In this document: positions 57,158-64,000 of the stretch, piece by piece
How positions within the stretch are numbered: position 1 is the first letter of the stretch
Layout of the letters: every line of letters begins with the position of its first letter
From: Calliphora vicina
Taxonomy: Eukaryota > Arthropoda > Insecta > Diptera > Calliphoridae
DNA length: 64,000 bases
Reading direction: 5' to 3'
NCBI RefSeq assembly: GCF_958450345.1
Contig: NC_088783.1
Coordinates: forward strand, 98,327,302-98,391,301
Position numbers and translations under genes: made by a program
Notes under the pieces: generated by a model
Seen by the model: only the letters and a program-made list of their open reading frames with translations
What the model was told of the DNA's origin: nothing
Database searches by the model: none

Positions 57158-59542
57158 GTAGACAGCGTTTTAGTTAATGCCCTTCAAATTTCAAATGTTC
57201 AAAAACGTTCATCTTCCATGTATCTGTACTCTGTTGAAGGCATTAACGCAACTCCAGTTCAAAGTGTTGGAGCATTATTATTAAAAATTTTAAAAACCAT
57301 CTTCAAAATTATCAACAACGACAAATATTTCACTTGCATTATAAGATTAGTAACACAATATTGTAATAATTAAATGATTATATTGTATTTAAATTGGACA
57401 TTTTTCTACTTTGATTAACTGTGACTGGAGTAGCGTGGATATGTTGACATTAATTCACTACATATTCAATTATACTGACACAATCGTCTATCGTCTTAAA
57501 TGCTTTTAAAATATAAATATTACAGAAGAAAAATTCAGTGACTATACCATGCTTTACTTTACACCACGACGTCCTTAATTACTTCCAAACAATACTACCT
57601 TTACATTACCTTAACCTACATTGTCGGAGTTTTCATATACATATGTATGTTGAAGGGCTGAGACTTATACAGATACTAATGTTCAAAACTAATTAAAATG
57701 GAAGCTTGAGTACTGCATTGAGTTCTCCCATATAAAACAGATATTTCAAACTCAAAGAGAAGTTCAACTGACACTTTTATTGTTATCAAACAGAGCAGAT
57801 TTCAATTAAATAAATTCAATTTTAAAAAGATCACTCAGCTAAAAAATCTACTTTACTTTAGCTTTTTCATTCAAATAAGAAAAACACATTTTCCTGCATC
57901 ACGATCAACTCAGATGGTGAATGAAATGAACATTTGAAAACTTAAACGACCGTAACACAGCCAATTTCAAAAGATCTCCTTTGTTTGAAAGATAAATCAT
58001 ACAATATTTTAAATAAAAGAAACACTTTTAAAATCAACTTCAAAATAACATACTTATGACTTATTGATGTTGTAAATTTAAGAATATCGTTATTGCATAA
58101 TATTTACTAATAAAAAAAGTACAAAACGTAGTGATCGAGAAAAACTATAGTACTTCCGAAATCTCTAAAGATAAACATTCATCATAGATAAACATTCATC
58201 ATAGAGGTGAATTCAGATAGCTAAAATTTAAAAAAAACATATCGCCACCTAAAATGCAAAAAAACGTATCATCAAAAAATTCGAAATTGATTTTATTATT
58301 GATTACGATTCACTACATCATATTACATATGTGTACAAAATTTTAAACTTGTACAATCAAAAATAACCAAGTTATAACTAGAATTGAAACTAAATTATCA
58401 TCAAGTACATGATTATCTAAAACAAAATAACGTATACGCTTTGAGTAATTAATTAATATATAAATCGTTTTTATCTTATTTTAGGTAGTGTCCTATTTTT
58501 TTTAAATAAATATGTTGCAATTGAATATTTTTGGCAGTACTATTTATGAAAATTGAATAAAGTACATTTTTTAGTTTAAAAAAGCAGTTGTTAGTAATTA
58601 AAATAAAACAAAAAAATCATAAAAATGTATATGGGGGATTTCATGTCAAGTGAACCAATTTTTAAAATCGATGCCTTCGCTTTGTACTCAAAAATGTTAT
58701 GTCTTGATTTAGGTTAGGTTCCATGGGTAGCCACTCTTCAAGCAACTCACTTGGGTCCATTCTAAACTGATCCCGTTGTGATAGTCTTCAGTTAGAAAAC
58801 ATTTATTTTGATATATATCACACTCGAATTCCACTACGAGACCAAAAAGCTCATAAAGGAATAGACCTAAGCTTTCTTTTGAGCAAAATTAAAAAAAGGG
58901 ACCATTTTGGAAAAAAAGTTTTTGATTTTGCCAAAAAAATCTAAAAATTGGTTCACTTGACATGAAATCCCAAATATAAAAACTGTTTTTATTTAAAATA
59001 AAAAAATATATTTTTATTCAAGTTTTTATTTTTTCATAAAAATTTATATTGATGATACGTTTTTGTGTTTCGGAAAACAACAATTCAAAAAAACGTAAGC
59101 CACATAACATAAAGAGTACTTTGATAAAACTAGTTTTTTGGTTTCAATATCTCAAGTAGTTTTCATTGTATACCGTTTTTTGCTTCTCCCATAAACTTAT
59201 GAAAAGTGATGTTACGTTATTTCATTTTGCATTTTAGATGACGATATGTACATTAAACATATTTAAAATGTTACAAGAAACATTTAATAACTTTTTATTA
59301 AGGGTTAATACAGTTTTTGTACTGTTTTTAAAACGGCGGTACAGATTTCGTAAATCTATGATTAGAGGACAAACTAATACTAACTTACAAACACATACAT
59401 ACATATGTACATGCTCGAAACACACACAATAAATCAGTATGTGAGTGTATATAAGTATTGGAACAGAGAAAAAAGGGGAAACATATACAACTACACTTTG
59501 AATATCATTTATCGAGTAATCTATATCGAGTCTTTTTTCAAG
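57158..59542 (+). other. acj6: acj6 intron before the homeodomain exon (2,385 nt)
   Basis: Donor gtagac at 57158 and acceptor gagtcttttttcaag ending at 59542, phase 2. It contains the MITE at 58635-58971. An inverted pair aaaaaacgtatcatcaaaaa (58258) / gatgatacgtttttgtgt (59052) brackets the MITE, which may therefore lie inside an older element. 57160-58200 is AT-rich with no gene. Confidence 0.9.
58635..58971. mobile_element. MITE with 30-nt TIRs in the acj6 intron (337 bp)
   Basis: gggatttcatgtcaagtgaa with ccaattttta is mirrored by taaaaattgg and ttcacttgacatgaaatccc. The interior carries a non-AT-rich stretch (gggtagccactcttcaagca, then cttgggtccattctaaac) that looks like a separate small repeat captured or inserted. 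No clear target duplication. Confidence 0.75.
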
Positions 59543-59735
59543 AAAAAGGACTTCCATTGCGGCACCTGAAAAGCGATCTCTGGAAGCATACTTTGCCGTA
59601 CAACCGAGGCCATCTGGGGAGAAGATAGCTGCCATTGCCGAGAAGTTGGACCTTAAGAAGAACGTGGTGAGAGTCTGGTTTTGCAATCAGAGACAAAAAC
59701 AAAAACGTATGAAATTTGCTGCACAACAACAATGA
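59543..59735 (+). CDS. acj6: acj6 homeodomain exon, intron-retained C-terminus (KFAAQQQ stop)
   Basis: With the acceptor at 59541-59542 the junction codon is Arg. The exon encodes KRTSIAAPEKRSLEAYFAVQ, PRPSGEKIAAIAEKLDLKKN and VVRVWFCNQRQKQKR, the complete POU homeodomain with the WFCNQRQK recognition helix. Without further splicing the frame ends MKFAAQQQ and stops at 59733-59735. A second AG at 59547-59548 could serve as an alternative acceptor and would delete two residues (KR) from the basic N-terminal arm. A donor c|gtatga at 59707 lies inside the last Arg codon and allows the alternative tail at 59764-59825. Confidence 0.95.
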
Positions 59736-59763
59736 CAATCAAATAATACAGCCACACCATTAG

Positions 59764-59825
59764 GTATTGTTAGTAGCGTTACACCTTCGATGACCGGGCA
59801 CGGATCGGCGGGGTTTGGTTACTGA
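59764..59825 (+). CDS. acj6: acj6 alternative last exon (IVSSVTPSM...GFGY tail)
   Basis: Splicing 59707-59763 (57 nt, gtatga ... ccattag) joins c|gt into an Arg codon and continues IVSSVTPSMTGHGSAGFGY to a stop at 59823-59825. This tail is the known C-terminus of Drosophila Acj6. Total codons over all visible exons are then 337, a whole number, which supports the exon set. The intron length is near the fly minimum, so both spliced and retained forms are plausible. Confidence 0.92.
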
Positions 59826-60464
59826 TAGTCGTTGTTTCCTGGAGAGCACTACATGTAGAGTTTTCAACAACACCTCCCCAACACAAGGACATGAGCACCC
59901 CAATCAACACCAAGCGATGATGACGATGACAGAGACAGACACGGCGACGGCGACCAAGATGAAGACGACGAAGACTAACAAGAAGACGATGAGCGAGCGT
60001 GAGCGAGAGTGCACTTATCCTCCTACATCAACACCATTCATCATGACATGGATTCACACCCTATTTGCCAACAATCAAATGCGAATATTTATGGAACGAT
60101 CAATGCAAACAATGGACCAACATATCAAATGCAATAACATTACTACTAATGGTGAGTCCACAATGCCTACCTATTTAACATTATTTGAAACTTTCTCTTC
60201 TCTACAACAAATTCGACCCACCAAAAACTTTATTAATGATTTACAATTGCGGAATAACATACTTTCAATTATTACTACATATCGTCGGTATTACGAACAA
60301 GTATTCTAATTAATTTTCCAAATTTCATCAGAACACAGCGTTTCCAATTTAGGCAGTAAAAAATTAATTTAGTCATTAGCCATTTTTTAAATATTTTTAT
60401 TTTCATTTAATTCTAATTTTTGATTATTATTCAGAAATGTTTGGTATTGAAAATGAGTAAAATC
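59826..60464 (+). other. Probable acj6 3' untranslated region
   Basis: Non-AT-rich, unique-looking sequence directly after the acj6 stop. A 164-codon frame (59815-60309) overlaps the stop in another phase. It is rich in Thr/Met/Lys from short tandem gacgacg/agacga runs (59925-60010) and shows no domain, so it is read as UTR. The first aataaa is at 60538, inside the next repeat. Confidence 0.55.
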
Positions 60465-61010
60465 ATTTAAAAACAAGTAAGAGAGCTATATTCGGCTGTG
60501 CCGAATCTTATATACCCTTCAACAAATTATACTTCAAAATAAAAATTTTAAATATTTTTAGGTAAACAAAATTTATTTTTTTTCCAAAGTCGTTTTATTT
60601 AATTGTTTGGAAAAAAAAATTTAAATTGTTTTTAATTTTTTTTTTAAATTTAAATTTTTTTGTTTTTAATATTTAGCGAAAAAAACTTGGTGAAAAAAAA
60701 ATTCGGGTTAAAAAATATTTTTTCCGATTTTGACCCATTGTATGTCCAACATACTATGGTCTATACATCGTTACAAAGGTCTTTGAAATATCTATCATCA
60801 GATATCCATATTGTCTATATTAATGACTCAGTAATCCAGATATATGTAGGTAAAAAAATCGAGGATTTCCTGGTTTTTTCATTATATGTATCTCAGCCAT
60901 TTGTGGACCGATTTTCTCGATTTTAAATAGCATGCACCATTTCCAACAGAGGGTAGTTTTGGAAAATTTCAGCCAGCTAAAGGAAAGCGGTATTTTTTGG
61001 TTTTGTTAGA
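60465..61010 (+). repeat. Dispersed fly repeat (tgtgccgaatcttatatacc type)
   Basis: Starts aaaaacaagtaagagagcta and tgtgccgaatcttatataccc, a motif widespread in fly genomes, and shares the opening with 256. It continues to gtggaccgattttctcgatt (60904) and atttcagccagcta (60966). The 88-codon frame inside is incidental. Confidence 0.6.
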
Positions 61011-61019
61011 GTGGGGCTC

Positions 61020-61600
61020 TGGAAAATCAATTCTTCACATTTTTTTGTAAGTTATCTAACAAAACTCAATTTAAATCCTCTTCAAACGAAATTGATTTTA
61101 TCTCAGATGAGGAGCTCGAACAAAATGAAAATATTTCGATTGCTCAAAGCCTAAAAGATATTATTAATAAATGTAAAAAACCCAAATAACAATAACGAAA
61201 CCAAGTTATAATGTAGATTTGCAACTTGCAAAAGAAATAGATCAATTTATTTCTGAAGGAACAAGAGGAAAATACTTGCAGATTTGTTATAAGTATTTGC
61301 AAACGGTTTTGCCAATATGAAAGATGTTTTTCGGCAGCAGCATATGTCGGAAACAAAATTCGCTCAGAATGGAAGACGAGGATTTTTTTTACTAATGTTC
61401 ACCACACTGGGCGGTGAGAATGGCCAAAATCCAACTTTCGTTTATTAAGGGCCACCGTAATAATTATGTACGTTTCTTTCTTATAATTTTCGGGATTTTA
61501 GATTTCCCGAAAATCCTGAAACTCCGGGTCGGGATTTCGGTATTCTTTACCAAATTCCGATCCCCGGGATTTTCAAAAATCAGTCAACTAGCACAATAAC
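61020..61600 (+). pseudogene. hAT transposase C-terminal remnant
   Basis: Across frameshifts the plus strand reads SDEELEQNENISIAQSLKDI (61098), then LAKEIDQFISEGTRGKYLQI (61221), then QYERCFSAAAYVGNKIRSEW (61313-61372). The ER.FSAA.YV.NKIRS pattern is the C-terminal dimerisation motif of hAT transposases. The 3' flank has gggattttagatttcccgaa and gatccccgggatttt motifs like those at 45890. Stops at several points make it inactive. Confidence 0.85.
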
Positions 61601-61635
61601 ACTGTGCTAGTTGAAAAAACCAGTGGCTAGCTCGC

Positions 61636-64000
61636 ATTTTTGAGATATACCGTTATTTCAAAGATGGAGGAGGTTGCACAACATACATACATATATTCGA
61701 GTAACTCAGAAACGGTTTAGTTTATTGAATAAAATGAAAAAATCCAAATTCCACAATAAAATTAACTTTAAGAAAGGCTTAAATTATTTTTTAGCAAAAT
61801 TTCGAATTTTTTTTTCCCATATATTTACAAAAAGTCTTCTATAATTTTTTTAATTCTTAAAAATTGTATACATTTTTGAAAAGAAGACACAATTTTCTAT
61901 ACGTTGATATATAATACGTATATATAGCTCATCTTTTCCACTAGTCAAATTTATGGATTCAAAATCAATAACAAACAGAAAATTTACATAATCTTACCCA
62001 AGGCTATCAGTTCTACAAATACAACAATTGGTCTTAACAAACGTCTAAAAACAAAAATGAAAAATTAAACAAATATGTATTAAAACTTAATGTAGTGTAG
62101 ATAATTGTATAGTGAGGGCTTTACTTATTTATTTAAAAAATAAATATTTTGTTAATACGATTAGAATATGTAGATATTTAAATATAAAAACTAGCTTTGA
62201 CAACTGTTAGAACCAAAAAGCCAAAAAAAAATTATCAGCTGTTTGACTGACTCCACCTTGCAGTGATGTTAACCGTACGGTAATTACCGTATTGTACGGT
62301 AATTTAGACCTCCGTACGGTAGGCAGGTAATTTCTACATTTGTACGGTAATTTTAAAAAATTTTGAATTTTTAAAAATTATATCCTAAACGTTATATTTC
62401 CATAATGTGTCTACATATAATGTACATATTTCTCATTAAAATAATCATAAAACTTTGAGGATGATGATTACCAATTACCACTAGACAAAATATATCTACG
62501 CGGTAAAGTAATCGCAAGTCTTTCAAGTATGGATATTTCAACATACAAATTAGTATTAAAAACTGATCGTAATAAATCCCCAATTGTTTGATACCAATAT
62601 TTCTATAATTCCTTTAGTTTTGCATTTCCCAGAAGCTGTTGAAATGGATGAATTTAAATAAATAGATACGGAATTTATATTATAAGGCAAATAAATGATG
62701 TTGATAAAAATGGCATTCTGCTGTTTTACAAACATGGTCCTATATTCAAAACCCACTATCTTTGATATTCACGAAAATTACTTTTTGATAGTAAAATGTT
62801 CAGTAAAACAGCCCTCATCTATGGTGTGAATTCCTTACAACCTATTGTCTTTTGCTGTTTTATTTGCATTTTTGTTATTTCTCTATGTTATACAATTATT
62901 TTTTTCCGAATGCAAAAGCCTCTATCTTTTCAAATAATTTTCAAATATTTTTTTTGAATAATTTCTTCTTGCAATTCATGTTTTCCTACTAATTTTTGAA
63001 TGCTGAACATGAATTTTACATTTTTCAATCATTTAAAAAATGAATTACCATGAAAATATTTTACCATTTTGTTTTTGGAAAATATAATTTCCATGGCATA
63101 ACAATTAATGGTTAAAGTTGGAGTTTGCTTAAAAAGTGTCTACTTTTAAAGTTTTTTTTTATCTTATGTTGTATTATTAGCCGTTATCTTAAATAAATCA
63201 CGTTAAAAACTGACAGATGACATAAATGAAATCAAAATAATTTAATTCTATTAAAATGCAAAATCCTCTATCTTTTCATTTTAATATACACATTGAATAT
63301 TTTGAGAAGAAAAACCCTCTAGCATACCGAATTTTAATAACTCAAGTAATACGCGACAAAAAACATTTTTTTTGGCTTTCCTGAAAAGTTGTTTTTTAAG
63401 ATAGAGAGTTTTGAATATAGGCCCTCGATATATTGAATTATAAAAATAAACCTGTTTCAATAAGAAAATATTATTATTTTTGTACTAAACTTTGGATACG
63501 GTAATTTTACTTAAAAAACGGTAATTTTTTTAGGGCTGTACGGTAATCGAAATTAAAAAGTTAACATCACTGCCACCTTGTATAAATTCGCCTTGATCTT
63601 ATTTTTGTAAAAACGGCACGGCATTGCCGACACTTGCAGTACTAAACATAGAAGAACACTGCACGATGTAGCTAATTATTACGAGTTATGTATCATATCT
63701 TTTGTGAATAAAATTAAAAGTTGTGGACAGATTTTAATCATTTAGGGCTTGTTTTGTTTGGATGTTTTCTTTATGTGTGTAAAAAATTTCGAAATTTTTC
63801 TAAAAAATTATTTTCTTTATGCCACAAAAAAATTATATTTCTAAAACGACGGCGAAGATTAAAAACATGTTAAGCCTTACTTAAAGGTAAGTTTATTGCG
63901 GAATTTCGGATTTTCCAGCTTATTCAAGAAACTAAACTGGTTTTGAGTTACGCGAATATATGTTGTGCAACCTCCTCCATTTTCGAAATAACGGTATATC
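61636..64000. mobile_element. TIR element of at least 2.36 kb, right end cut by the window
   Basis: gatataccgttatttcaaag with atggaggaggttgcacaaca, tcgagtaactcagaaacgg and tagtttattgaataaaatg (61642-61732) is mirrored at 63885-64000, the last base of the mirror falling on the window edge. The inverted match covers about 120 nt. The true outer ends may lie a little further out (gtggctagctcgcatttttg on the left). No coding frame is visible. The hAT MITE 62261-63572 is nested in it. Confidence 0.75.
62261..63572. mobile_element. hAT-type MITE (1,312 bp, TSD CCACCTTG)
   Basis: Perfect ends cagtgatgttaac / gttaacatcactg are flanked by the exact 8-bp duplication ccaccttg (62253-62260 and 63573-63580). 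Subterminal regions repeat tacggtaatt on both sides. Inside, a second inverted pair cctatattcaaaacccacta / gagttttgaatatagg (62738 and 63406) suggests a further nested element. No transposase is present. Confidence 0.92.

Noticed and set aside
59234..59686. A 150-codon minus-strand frame
   Set aside because: It runs antisense through the acj6 homeodomain exon and its intron; it is a shadow of the conserved exon.
59815..60309. A 164-codon plus-strand frame after the acj6 stop
   Set aside because: It is out of frame with acj6, overlaps the known stop, is Thr/Lys/Met-rich from short tandem runs and has no domain. It is better read as 3' UTR.

Overview
This window is intron-rich, AT-rich insect DNA, most likely from a brachyceran fly. 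It carries one recognisable host gene on the plus strand: acj6, the fly class IV POU-homeodomain transcription factor (Brn-3 type). Six coding exons are visible. Splice phases join them into an open frame of 337 codons (spliced C-terminus) or 326 codons (last intron retained). The first coding exon, with the initiator Met, lies upstream of the window. The organism call rests on the near-fly protein sequence of acj6, the base composition and the fly-type repeats; the species cannot be fixed from sequence alone.

Layout. 1-5812: upstream intron with an RTE fragment, a PIF-type MITE and a decayed mariner. 5813-5869: acj6 exon with the N-terminal RLLEDASLL block. 5870-13317: 7.4 kb intron holding nested hAT elements, a Tc1-like element and a decayed minus-strand Jockey retrotransposon. 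13318-13497: POU-IV box exon. 13498-56423: a 43 kb intron that is largely a graveyard of transposons. It contains several hAT elements with exact 8-bp target duplications, many TA-flanked MITEs, a 2.2 kb foldback carrying two TTAA-flanked MITEs and a tRNA-derived SINE, two opposed Jockey copies, a long-TIR Tc1-type element, a Tc3-like transposase remnant and an RTE remnant. 56424-57157: three exons for the linker and POU-specific domain, separated by 82- and 101-nt introns. 57158-59542: 2.4 kb intron. 59543-59825: homeodomain exon, with two alternative C-termini made by splicing or keeping a 57-nt intron. 59826-64000: probable 3' UTR, then more hAT and TIR elements, one cut by the window end.

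The most informative observations are about acj6 splicing. The homeodomain exon has two AG acceptors 6 nt apart that would add or remove two basic residues, which is the I-POU / twin-of-I-POU choice known in Drosophila. A 57-nt optional intron at the stop gives either a ...KFAAQQQ or an ...IVSSVTPSM...GFGY tail. Several repeat pairs inside the window act as natural filled/empty-site comparisons and prove precise insertions. I found no clearly new gene system. The best candidates for something undescribed are the complete TIR/TSD-bounded elements without a recognisable transposase, a possible cryptic terminal exon at 45264-45363, and an unassigned 66-codon minus-strand frame at 46055-46255.
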